From Balanoglossus misakiensis (taxonomy: Eukaryota > Hemichordata), in NCBI GenBank assembly GCA_040954595.2, contig JBECUI020000047.1, positions 1 to 64,000 on the forward strand: a stretch of 64,000 bases of DNA, read 5' to 3'. The translations under genes were made by a program, and so were the position numbers. Under the pieces are notes generated by a model, which saw only the letters and a list, made by a program, of their open reading frames with translations, made no database searches and was not told the origin of the DNA. Positions 21,840-33,267 of the stretch are shown here, piece by piece (position 1 is the stretch's first letter; every line of letters begins with the position of its first letter).

Positions 21840-24800
21840 ATGCGCTCAGTCATTATTGCTGTTGCTACAACTTTTCTTGTTGTAGCGTTTGCTTTTGTTA
21901 TTTCTTGTGGAGGTGTCGGTACTACAACTGCTCCTCTAGTAAATCCTGCGACTGATCTCTCAGTTTCCTTTTCGGCTGCTGATGAGATTGCTGTTTCATG
22001 GGCTGCACCCGATCAGGAAACATACACCTATACCGTTACCCTGCAGGATCCGGATGGCAACATTGTTGCAGAAGAACTGGCAGAGACCACTACTCATACG
22101 TTTACTGGACTCACTCTTTCGCCAAAAAACGGTCTACACCGTAGAGGTTACCGTACACAAAGGTGGGGGGAACTTCGGAAGTAATTACCCTTCCCACACC
22201 ACAAACAGGTGATGTCGTCTCTCTAGGAGTAGTGTTACGGATGTGCAAGTGCCACAAGCAGAAGAAAGAGGACTGACCGTTACCTGGACAGCTCCGACAA
22301 CAACAACACCAGTAGAACACCATCTCATTCGTTTGACACCAAAAGGTGGAACGGCACTGGAAGATATTATAGTACCTGGTGACGTAAACGAGTATGTCGT
22401 CACTGGCTTGGAGCCGGGAACAGAGTATACGGTGTCTGTCATAACCGTCTATACAGAAGGACAGAGCACCGCCATACAGACCGAGGTGCAAACAGGGATT
22501 GGAACCCTGCAAATTGATCATTTTGAAGCATCAGCAACAGCTATTGATATCTGGTGGCAAGACATTGCACCGCAGGAACTGACCTATAGCGTCTATTTTT
22601 CTTTGGATGAGGCAACGGTCAAAGATGAGGCAAACAAACAAGAAGGTGTAACATACGATGATGCCCAAAGTATGTGGAAACTCAGCCTAACCGGACTCAC
22701 TCCAGAGACTGTCTACCATGTATTTATTCAGGCAACAGGAGCAATTACTGCAGAAAAGTGTGGTGGAGCAAGTCACAACAGGGACATCGGGAGCAGCAGC
22801 ACCTCCGGCAGTTTCTGTAGATACAATCAGCAAAGATGAAACCGAGAAAGAGGTTGGTTCTTTGAAACTGAACTGGGGTCCTGTCCGAGGAAAGGATGCC
22901 GAGGGAAACTTTGTTGATAGTACCTACATGGTAGAGTATAGCCTTCCCCCAGAGACCAATTGGATCAGTGAAACCGTACTTGTACCCTCCATCACCCTTA
23001 CTGGGTTAGAGGAAGCAAGTGAGTATAATATTCGCATACAAGCAATCAGTACCTTTGACACAAACATGATGAGTGACTGGACCGAAGTTATCACTTTTTA
23101 CGAATGGCATTCGTCCATTAGCGATACACGATAGCAGTGGAGCAATTACTGAGTTAACCATATCAGCAGGAGAAAAAAAGCAGTTAAGCGTTCCTGCATC
23201 CCTCTGGATCAATGTGGATGATACGGCCGTAACATGGACAAGTAGTAGTGATGCAGTGGTAAGGGTCGTTGATGGAGAGGTAGAAGCAGTAACAGAAGGA
23301 ACAGCAAGCATAACCGCAACGGCTGTTGCAGATATTCAGAAAACAGTAACCATCGATGTTACGGTGCCCGGATTTGGTCTGATTGGTTCTGAAGTATCGG
23401 CAACGGGTATAAATCTGAACTGGAGTGCCGTCTCAACTGCATTGTTGACATACGAGGTCTATCTCTCGAATATCGAGAACGGTCTTGTTGAAGCGGGGAA
23501 TAAGCAGGACGTTCCGGTATTGGATGAGGTAACAAATCGATGGACACTGAGCATAATTGGACTATCTCCCGCAACGACCTACTATGTTGTTGTTCGTGCA
23601 ATAGGAGATGGGGGAGTCAGTGTAGAAACAAACACCACCACCATCACGACCGCCGAATCAGGAGCACGAGCACCGGCAGCAGTTGATGAACATAGCGTTA
23701 GCAAGGATGAAGCCGTAAAGGAGATTGGATCACTCAAACTGAACTGGGTTGCTGTCCAGGGAACCGATGTAAATGGAACCTTCGTTGACAGTACCTATAA
23801 TGTGGAGTATCGCCTCAGTAGCAGTACTGGAACATGGACGGGGGCATCGCCAAGCTCCAGTCCTACCATTACCCTCACCGGGTTAACGGGGGCAAGTGAA
23901 TACTATATTCGTATTCAGGCAGTCAATACTGCTGATTCAAACTTGTCCAGTGCCACAATAGAAGCAGGGCCATTTTTTGCGAACGGGATCCACGCATTAG
24001 ATATCCATGATGCTCAAGGTTATCACGTCACCGAATTGACTCTTACTGTTGGTGAGAGCCAAACGCTGAATGTCCCTGGAAGATACTGGGTCAATGTAGA
24101 GAATACCTCAGTAAGCTGGTTAAGTAGTGAAAATACCATTGTAGAAGTAACAGATGGAAGGGTTGAGGCAATAACAGATGGAAGTGCCACAATAACGGCA
24201 GCGGCAGAAGCAGACTTAACAATTCTGCATCGATAACGGTTACAGTTCCAGGATTAAGCAATGTGGTTCTGTATGGTGAGACTAGCCTTGCTACTACCTA
24301 TGGAGAAACAGTTTCGCTTGTTCCTGCACCAACTAATCTACCGGCAGTAGGATTGTCGTTGACCTACACAGGTACGGACACTGTCGCGGGCATTACCGTG
24401 GCAAACGATGGAACCATAACTATTGGTGACACCACATCGGCAGGGGATCATAACCTGACCATAACAGCGAGTGCCGATGGCTACACGAGTACGGCAAGTC
24501 ATCAGATAGCCATAACAGTCAATCCGAAGGCAACGGATGAGTATCTGGTCTATCCAGAAGGAGAATTTACTAGGGGAGAGGCATATACACCAACTAGATC
24601 TGCCCCACCGGAAGCTGGATTGAGTTATGCCATGAATCCAACTCCGACTGGATGGAGCATTGACACAACAAGTGGGACCATCTCTATAGCTTCAGATGCA
24701 CAAGCTGGGGTAGAACAAACGGTTACTGTAACGGCAAGTCCAAACAATCCTAACTATGCCCCTGGCAGTGTTGAGTTGTCTAAGACAATTGCCGACCTGA

Positions 24801-26452
24801 CGTCCTTTATAACACGATGGGAAACAACAGAAGCCAATCAAATGGTGGTGATTCCCGTGGGAGACGGTACAGCAAGCTATAATATAGACTGGGGCGATGG
24901 AACGGAAGAAACACATGCTGTCACAGCAAGTCATACCTATGGAGAAGCAGGAGAATACACCGTTACAATAAGTAATAGTTTCCAGCAGATACGGCTGGTA
25001 GAAACAACACAAGAAATAGCAGCACGCCTTAAGTCCATTGATCAGTGGGGCACCGCACAATGGATTAGTATGGAGGGGGCATTTGCCAATGCCAGCAACA
25101 TGACGATGGCAGCAACCGACATTCCTGATCTCTCAGGAGTAACCGAGATGTCTTCCATGTTTGCCTCTGCCATCAGCTTCAATGGAGCTATCGGTGGCTG
25201 GGACACGTCAAATGTAACCGATATGTCTTACATGTTTGCCTCTGCTAGCAGCTTCAATGGAGCTATCGGTGGCTGGAACACGTCCAAAGTAACCAATATG
25301 GCTGGCATGTTCTCTGGGACCAACGTCTTTGATCAGGACTTGAACAACTGGGACACTAGCGCGGTCACCGATATGTCTTACATGTTTGCCTCTGCCATCA
25401 GCTTCAATGGAGCTATCGGTGGCTGGGACACGTCAAATGTAACCAATATGAATGGCATGTTTGCCTCTGCTAGCAGCTTCAATGGAGCTATCGGTGGCTG
25501 GAACACGTCCAAAGTAACCAATATGGATAGTATGTTCTCTGGGAACCAACGTCTTTGATCAGGACTTGAACAACTGGGACACTAGCGCGGTCACCGATAT
25601 GTCTTACATGTTTGCCTCTGCCATCAGCTTCAATGGAGCTATCGGTGGCTGGGACACGTCAAATGTAACCAATATGAATGGCATGTTTGCCTCTGCTAGC
25701 AGCTTCAATGGAGCTATCGGTGGCTGGAACACGTCCAAAGTAACCAATATGGATAGCATGTTCTCTGGGACCAACGTCTTTGATCAGGACTTGAACAACT
25801 GGGACACCTAGCGCGGTCACCGATATGTCTTACATGTTTGCCTCTGCCATCAGCTTCAATGGAGCTATCGGTGGCTGGGACACCTCCAATGTAACCACTA
25901 TGCGTAACATGTTCTCTGGGGCAAGCGTCTTTGATCAGGACTTGAACAACTGGAGCACTAGCGCAGTCACCGATATGTATAGCATGTTCGCTGGGGCAAG
26001 TGCTTTTAATCAGGACTTGAGCAACTGGAACACCTCCAATGTAACCGATATGGTTTTCATGTTCCTTGGGCAATTACCTTTAATCAGGACTTGAGCAAGT
26101 GGAACATCTCCCAGGTAACCGATATGAATGCCATGTTCTTTGGGGCAAACGAATTCGTTCAAGACCTCGGTCCATGGTATATTACCTTACCGCAGACGAC
26201 CATCTCGGTAGGCACGCCATTAACCATTGCAGCACAGAATAACGTCCTTGAAGCACAACTGGCAATCCGAAGTACATTCTGCCGGTAGATAGTACAACCG
26301 ACAACGATAAGTTCAGCATTACCAGCGGAACAACCTTGAATGTCGAGAACAGTACTCTGTCTGGTTTCTATACGATAAAGATAGAAGCAGCAGATGCCGA
26401 TTTTAGTACACCACTGAACCCAACTGTGGAGTTTAATATAACGGTACCGTAG
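21840..26452 (+). pseudogene. Family-1 lipoprotein copy 2, about ten frameshifts, expanded DUF285 ladder
   Basis: Nearly identical to 16161-20246 through the FN3/Big_2 region, but the frame breaks about ten times. Breaks lie near 22125 (+A), 22170 (+G), 22228 (-A), 22757 (+A), 23089 (+T), 24222 (-C), 25553 (+A), 25807 (+C), 26070 (-G and others) and 26263 (-G). Almost all are one-base changes in or next to homopolymers, with few substitutions. The ladder has about 14 DUF285 repeats against seven in copy 1, because a three-repeat (225-bp) superunit occurs in tandem. The start, promoter and terminator are intact. It is either recent decay or poorly polished sequence; a corrected frame would give a protein of about 1535 residues. 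Confidence 0.85.
25331..25932 (+). repeat. 225-bp tandem superunits (three DUF285 repeats each)
   Basis: The block starting GATCAGGACTTGAACAACTGG occurs at 25331, 25557 and 25782, spaced 226 and 225 bp, with a partial return at 25933 after 151 bp. Apart from indels the units are nearly identical, indicating recent expansion in multiples of 75 bp. Confidence 0.9.
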
Positions 26453-26461
26453 CCATTTCCG

Positions 26462-26498
26462 AAAAACAGCGGGGCTTTAGTGCTCCGCTGTTTTTTTG
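26462..26498 (+). terminator. Rho-independent terminator after family-1 copy 2
   Basis: AAAAACAGCGG / CCGCTGTTTTTTT hairpin plus T-run, 10 nt after the TAG. Confidence 0.85.
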
Positions 26499-26599
26499 AC
26501 TATAGTTTTACCCCCTCCACAGCCCCCCCATTGTTGTATCAATAACCCCTGCGCAATCTATCTGATTTGATAGAAACTTTGCCCTTTGAGCATTATCTT

Positions 26600-26778
26600 T
26601 TTAAGGCTCTTGGGCTGATAGGGGACTCTGTCTCGGGTTACAAAGATGTGGCCGCTCTGCTTGCTTATAGCCAAAGCAGCCAAACGGGCAGCTATGCCAC
26701 CGGGATTGTCTCTGGGGGGGGTAGTTTACAAGGTACCATAACCAACAGCTACCGCTACGACAAGCAGATCATCCCCTG
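26600..26778 (+). pseudogene. GLUG-protein C-terminus remnant (spacer copy)
   Basis: Duplicate of 20392-20578. Here the fossil is in a single frame: LIGDSVSGYKDVAALLAYSQ, SYATGIVSGGG, TITNSYRYDKQ, which makes the GLUG resemblance clearest. Confidence 0.6.
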
Positions 26779-27870
26779 AGCAATACTAACTATGCAGGGG
26801 GGAGTGTTGCATTGACTAAGTCTGTTGCCGCCCCGTCGTCCTTTGTAACACTACCTGGGAAACAACAGCAGCCAATCAAAGCGTGGTGATTCCCGTGGGA
26901 AGCCGTACAGCAAGTTATGATATAGACTGGGGCGATGGAACGGTAGAAACACTTTCTCCACAGCAAGCCATACCTATGCAGCAGCAGGGGAATACACAGT
27001 TACGATAAGTAATAGTTTCCACTAGATACGGCTGACAGATACAACAGCAGAAATAGCAGCACGCCTTAAGTCCATTGATCAGTGGGGCACAGCACAATGG
27101 ATTAGTATGGGGGGGCATTTGCCAATGCCAGCAACATGACGATGGCAGCAACCGACATTCCTGATCTCTCAGGAGTAGCCGATATGGGTTCCATGTTTGC
27201 CTCTGCAAGCAGCTTCAATGGAGCTGTCGGTGGCTGGGATACGTCAAATGTAACTGATATGGGTAGCATGTTCTCTGGGGCAAGTGCCTTCAATGGAGCA
27301 CTTAGTGGTTGGGATACGTCAGTGGAATAAACCATATAGGGGATTAGTAGAAGTATTTGGGCTTGGAGTGTTTTTGGATATAGTACTGCCACGATCGAAG
27401 CGAGAAGCGCAGATATATCCTATTCTGCCTATGGTGGGTTAGTCGGGAAGTTGGAGGATGCCAGAGTACTAACTTTCCTTTATTACACGAACAGGATTGC
27501 AACAAGCAGACATTGGAGGATTAACGGGTGATATATTTAATGCAAACAGACAAGAACTATATGGGTATTATAGTGCCGGTAACTACTGGATTATCCGCCG
27601 ACCAGGCCTACTATGAACTGGAAAGACGAGGATGGGCACTCCCGACAATATCCTGTACACCTATTGGGACGACGATGGCGATTCTACTACCACAACTGCT
27701 GGTACGGAACTGTTTGCGAATACATGTGGGTTTACCATTCATCAAAACTCAGGCGGAACTGCGACCATTTTGGAGACTGGGTCTGGTTGGGAAACGGCAA
27801 AGCACCAAGACTCTGGGATACGGATGAGAAACGCTACCTTGGCGATCAGCCCATACACAAGGAAGAATAG
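26779..27870 (+). pseudogene. Chimeric BspA-GLUG pseudogene (copy 2)
   Basis: Near-identical duplicate of 20579-21659 with the same junction and the same defects, so it was duplicated after the fusion formed. It adds a few extra one-base indels (for example near 27111, 27372 and 27579). It carries three DUF285 repeats, then the GLUG tail to DHFGDWVWLGNG, ending TAG 27868-27870. Confidence 0.8.
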
Positions 27871-27952
27871 TAGAGAAAATGCTTTACCCCCCCTTATCCT
27901 TATAATCTCTATTTCGACATCCCAAAAACCTCCGTTTTATAAGCTTTTTCTT

Positions 27953-27961
27953 GGGGGGGGG
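27953..27961 (+). repeat. Poly-G (G9) tract upstream of the third family-1 promoter
   Basis: Nine G, 25 nt before the -35 box; one base longer than the corresponding tract at 21741. Confidence 0.8.
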
Positions 27962-27986
27962 ATTTGCTTCTTTCACAGTATTATAC

Positions 27987-28046
27987 TTGAAACTTTTACC
28001 TTTCTGCATTAAACTTCTTCGTTAGTATTTTATACTGCTTTGGAGG
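27987..28046 (+). promoter_or_regulatory. Family-1 promoter and RBS (copy 3)
   Basis: TTGAAA (27987-27992), 17-nt spacer, TAAACT (28010-28015), TTTGGAGGG about 28039-28047, ATG 28053. Confidence 0.7.
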
Positions 28047-28052
28047 GTTATA

Positions 28053-31000
28053 ATGCGCTCAGTCATTATTGCTGTTGCTACAACTTTTCTTGTTGTAGCG
28101 TTTGCTTTTGTTATTTCTTGTGGAGGTGTCGGTACTACAACTGCTCCTCTAGTAAATCCTGCGACTGATCTCTCAGTTTCCTTTTCGGCTGCTGATGAGA
28201 TTGCTGTTTCATGGGCTGCACCCGATCAGGAAACATACACCTATACCGTTACCCTGCAGGATCCGGATGGCAACATTGTTGCAGAAGAACTGGCAGAGAC
28301 CACTACTCATACGTTTACTGGACTCACTCTTTCGCCAAAAACGGTCTACACCGTAGAGGTTACCGTACACAAAGGTGGGGGAACTTCGGAAGTAATTACC
28401 CTTCCCACACCACAAACAGGTGATGTCGTCTCTCTAGGAAGTAGTGTTACGGATGTGCAAGTGCCACAAGCAGAAGAAAGAGGACTGACCGTTACCTGGA
28501 CAGCTCCGACAACAACAACACCAGTAGAACACCATCTCATTCGTTTGACACCAAAAGGTGGAACGGCACTGGAAGATATTATAGTACCTGGTGACGTAAA
28601 CGAGTATGTCGTCACTGGCTTGGAGCCGGGAACAGAGTATACGGTGTCTGTCATAACCGTCTATACAGAAGGACAGAGCACCGCCATACAGACCGAGGTG
28701 CAAACAGGGATTGGGACCCTGCAAATTGATCATTTTGAAGCATCAGCAACAGCTATTGATATCTGGTGGCAAGACATTGCACCGCAGGAACTGACCTATA
28801 GCGTCTATTTTTCTTTGGATGAGGCAACGGTCAAAGATGAGGCAAACAAACAAGAAGGTGTAACATACGATGATGCCCAAAGTATGTGGAAACTCAGCCT
28901 AACCGGACTCACTCCAGAGACTGTCTACCATGTATTTATTCAGGCAACAGGAGCAATTACTGCAGAAAGTGTGGTGGAGCAAGTCACAACAGGGACATCG
29001 GGAGCAGCAGCACCTCCGGCAGTTTCTGTAGATACAATCAGCAAAGATGAAACCGAGAAAGAGGTTGGTTCTTTGAAACTGAACTGGGGTCCTGTCCGAG
29101 GAAAGGATGCCGAGGGAAACTTTGTTGATAGTACCTACATGGTAGAGTATAGCCTTCCCCCAGAGACCAATTGGATCAGTGAAACCGTACTTGTACCCTC
29201 CATCACCCTTACTGGGTTAGAGGAAGCAAGTGAGTATAATATTCGCATACAAGCAATCAGTACCTTTGACACAAACATGATGAGTGACTGGACCGAAGTA
29301 TCACTTTTTACGAATGGCATTCGTCCATTAGCGATACACGATAGCAGTGGAGCAATTACTGAGTTAACCATATCAGCAGGAGAAAAAAAGCAGTTAAGCG
29401 TTCCTGCATCCCTCTGGATCAATGTGGATGATACGGGCCGTAACATGGACAAGTAGTAGTGATGCAGTGGTAAGGGTCGTTGATGGAGAGGTAGAAGCAG
29501 TAACAGAAGGAACAGCAAGCATAACCGCAACGGCTGTTGCAGATATTCAGAAAACAGTAACCATCGATGTTACGGTGCCCGGATTTGGTCTGATTGGATC
29601 TGAAGTATCGGCAACGGGTATAAATCTGAACTGGAGTGCCGTCTCAACTGCATTGTTGACATACGAGGTCTATCTCTCGAAATAACGAGAACGGTCTTGT
29701 TGAAGCGGGGAATAAGCAGGACGTTCCGGTATTGGATGAGGTAACAAATCGATGGACACTGAGCATAATTGGACTACATCCCGAAACGACCTACTATGTT
29801 GTTGTTCGTGCAATAGGAGATGGGGGAGTCAGTGTAGAAACAAACACCACCACCATCACGACCGCCCAATCAGGAGCACGAGCACCGGCAGCAGTTGATG
29901 AACATAGCGTTAGCAAGGATGAAGCCGTAAAGGAGATTGGATCACTCAAACTGAACTGGATTGCTGTCCAGGGAACCGATGTAAATGGAAACTTCGTTGA
30001 CAGTACCTATAATGTGGAGTATCGCCTCAGTAGCAGTACTGGATCATGGACGGGGGCATCGCCAAGCTCCAGTCCTACCATTACCCTCACCGGGTTAACG
30101 GGGGCAAGTGAATACTATATTCGTATTCAGGCAGTCAATACTGCTGATTCAAACTTGTCCAGTGCCACAATAGAAGCAGGGCCATTTTTTGCGAACGGGA
30201 TCCACGCATTAGATATCCATGATGCTCAAGGTTACCACGTCACCGAATTGACTCTTACTGTTGGTGAGAGCCAAACGCTGAATGTCCCTGGAAGATACTG
30301 GGTCAATGTAGAGAATACCTCAGTAAGCTGGGTAAGTAGTGACAATACCATTGTAGAAGTAACAGATGGAAGGGTTGAGGCAATAACAGATGGAAGTGCC
30401 ACAATAACGGCAGCGGCAGAAGCAGACTTAACCAATTCTACATCGATAACGGTTACAGTTCCAGGATTAAGCAATGTGGTTCTGTATGGTGAGACTAGCC
30501 TTACTACTACCTATGGAGAAACAGTTTCGCTTGTTCCTGCACCAACTAATCTACCGGCAGCAGGATTGTCGTTGACCTACACAGGTACGGACACTGTCGC
30601 GGGCATTACCGTGGCAAACGATGGAACCATAACTATTGGTGACACCACATCGGCAGGGGATCATAACCTGACCATAACAGCGAGTGCCGATGGCTACACG
30701 AGTACGGCAAGTCATCAGATAGCCATAACAGTCAATCCGAAGGCAACAGAAGAGTATCTGGTCTATGCGGAAGGAGATTTTACCAGAGGAGTAAGCTATG
30801 CACCAGCTACAGCTGCCCCACCGGAAGCTGGATTGAGTTATGCCATGAATCCAACTCCGACTGGATGGAGCATTGACACAACAAGTGGGACCATCTCTAT
30901 AGCTTCAGATGCACAAGCTGGGGTAGAACAAACGGTTACTGTAACGGCAAGTCCAAGCAATCCTAACTATGCCCCTGGCAGTGTTGAGTTGTCTAAGACA

Positions 31001-32299
31001 ATTGCCGACCTGACGTCCTTTATAACACGATGGGAAACAACAGAAGCCAATCAAAGCGTGGAGATTCCCGTGGGAAGCAGTACAGCAAGCTATGATATAG
31101 ACTGGGGTGATGGAACGGTAGAAACACTTTCTGCCACAGCAAGTCATGTCTATGCAGAAGCAGGAGAATACACAGTTACAATAAGTAATAGTTTCCAGCA
31201 GATACGGCTGCTAGATACAACAGCAGAAATAGCAGCACGCCTTAAGTCCATTGATCAGTGGGGCACAGCACAATGGATTAGTATGGGGGGGGCATTTGCC
31301 AATGCCAGCAACATGACGATGGCAGCAACCGACATTCCTGATCTCTCAGGAGTAGCCGATATGAGTTACATGTTTTTCTCGTACATTTTGACAAGTGCCT
31401 TCAATGGAGATATCGATAGCTGGGACACCTCCAATGTAACGAATATGGATCGCATGTTCTCTGGGGCAGCTAACTTTAATCGGGACTTAAACAACTGGGA
31501 CACCTCCAAGGTAACGACTATGGCTCGCATGTTTTCCGGCGCAACCGCCTTCAATGGGAATATCAAAGACTGGAATACGTCAAGTGTAACCACTATGCAT
31601 TACATGTTTAGCTTTGCAAGTGCCTTCAATGGAGATATCAGTGGCTGGGAGACGTCAAATGTAACCGATATGGCAGGTATGTTCCAGAGTACAGTCTACT
31701 TTAATGCAGATATCCGTCACTGGAAGGTTGGCGAGGTAACAGATATGAGAGATATGTTCCAAGCTGCAGTTGCTTTTAATAGGCTTATCGGTGACTGGGA
31801 TACGTCAAGTGTAACAGATATGAGAGGTATGTTCCGTTCCGCAAGTGTTTTTAATAGGGATATCGGTCGCTGGGATACGTCAAGTGTAACAGATATGAGA
31901 GATATGTTCCATCACGCAGGTAGCTTTAATGCAGATATCAGTAACTGGAACATCACCAAGGTAACCAATATGACTGACATGTTCGTTGAGGCAAGGAGAT
32001 TCACTCAAAACCTCGGCCCATGGTATATTACCTTACCGCAGACCACCATCTCGGTAGACACGCCATTAACCATTGCAGCAAAGAATAACGTCCTTGCAGG
32101 ACAGCTGGAAAATCCACAGTACAGTCTGCCGACCGATGCCACGACCGACAACGATAAGTTCAGCATTACCAACGGAACAACCTTGAATGTCAATAATGGT
32201 ACTGATCCCGGCGACTATACCATAAGCATACAAACAACAAGTGCCGATTTTAGCACACCACAGAGTCCGATTGTGCAGTTTATGATAACGGTACAGTAG
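28053..32299 (+). CDS. Family-1/family-2 hybrid lipoprotein, two frameshifts
   Basis: The N-terminal two-thirds is family 1 (signal peptide ending VISC, FN3 and Big_2 modules as in 16161-20246). From 30747 short stretches alternate: a family-2 patch ([20 protein letters not shown]), then family 1 again to about 31040 (IADLTSFITRW). After that it is family 2 for the PKD-like segment, nine DUF285 repeats and the tail IVQFMITVQ. The terminator and spacer that follow are also family 2. Two one-base insertions break the frame: GGG for GG at 29435-29437 and AAA for AA near 29681. Corrected length is about 1415 residues. It is a direct product of recombination between the two families and sits exactly at the border of their two territories. 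Confidence 0.88.
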
Positions 32300-32310
32300 C
32301 CATTTCCGAA

Positions 32311-32345
32311 CAACAGCGGTGCTTTAGAGTTCCGCTGTTGTTTTG
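32311..32345 (+). terminator. Rho-independent terminator after the hybrid gene
   Basis: CAACAGCGG (32311-32319) / CCGCTGTTG (32332-32340) followed by TTTT; the stem change is of the family-2 type. Confidence 0.85.
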
Positions 32346-32444
32346 ACTATAGTTTTACCCCTCCACAGCTCCCCCTTTGTGGTATCAATAACTCCTGCGC
32401 AATCTATCTGATTTGATAGAAACTTTGCCCTTTGAGCATTATCT

Positions 32445-32745
32445 TTTTAAGGCTCTTGGGCTGATAGGGGACTCTGTCTCGGGTTACCAAGATGTGGCTG
32501 CTCTGCTTGCTTATAGCCAAAGCAGCCAAACGGGCAGCTATGCCACCGGGAGTTGGGTAGTTTACAAGGTACCATAACCAACAGCTACCGCTACGACAAG
32601 CAGATCATCCCCTGACAACATCACCCCCAAGACCTCTGGCAGCGCCGTAATTCTGAAGCAACTCACCCCCAACCCGGTACACCTCCACCGAAACTGGCAA
32701 TCCAGGCTGGACCTCCGATAACTGGATCATCGCTGGCCAGGTAAA
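32445..32745 (+). pseudogene. GLUG-protein C-terminus remnant (spacer before cassette B)
   Basis: Same fossil as 2428-2722: DVAALLAYSQSSQT, a TNSYR region, NITPKTSGSAV, then TGNPGWTSDNWIIAG. Frame interrupted; no start signals. Confidence 0.55.
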
Positions 32746-32747
32746 TG

Positions 32748-33072
32748 CCCCCCCGGCCAGCCCGACATCAATAACCTCCCTAGCAAGCCCCCAAGGCCCT
32801 CACTCCTGGCAGCCCCCCCCACTCCTGGCAAGCCCCCCACTCCTGGCAAGCCCCCCACTCCCGGCAAGCCCCCCACTCCCGGCAAGCCCCCCACTCCCGG
32901 CAAGCCCCCCACTCCTGGCAGCCTCCCCCAAGGCCCCCACTCCCGGCAGCCCCCCCCCAAGGCTCCCCATTCCTGGCACCCCCCCCAAGGCCCCCCACTC
33001 CTGGCGGGCCTTGGGGGCTGCCGCAAAAAGATCAATATGTCTCACCTCACCCCCCCAGACCGGACCACCCCC
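32748..33072 (+). repeat. C-rich minisatellite before cassette B (18-bp units)
   Basis: Its core (about 32815-32930) is at least six head-to-tail copies of CACTCCCGGCAAGCCCCC with T/C variants. The opposite strand reads G6-CTTGCC-G3-AGT repeatedly, which fits the G3+N1-7 quadruplex rule. The block GCAAAAAGATCAATATG follows. Confidence 0.9.
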
Positions 33073-33200
33073 ACTCCAAACCAATAAAACAGAAAATAAT
33101 CTTAAAAAACTTGGTTATTCTTCTAAAACGTAATAAGCTTTTATACCGTAGTGTCCTTATAGCTTCTTAATCAAAAAGTCTTGTACTTATAAGAAAAGAC

Positions 33201-33258
33201 TTGACAAAAAGTGTCACTACGAGTAGGATAGACCAAACAAAACCAAATTTTTAAGGAG
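33201..33258 (+). promoter_or_regulatory. Promoter and RBS of cassette B
   Basis: TTGACA (33201-33206), 17-nt spacer, TAGGAT (33224-33229), AAGGAG at 33253-33258, ATG 33268. Confidence 0.8.
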
Positions 33259-33267
33259 ATCCAGCCT

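Noticed and set aside
32815-32930. CRISPR array
   Set aside because: The 18-bp units are directly adjacent with no unique spacers, and there are no cas genes.
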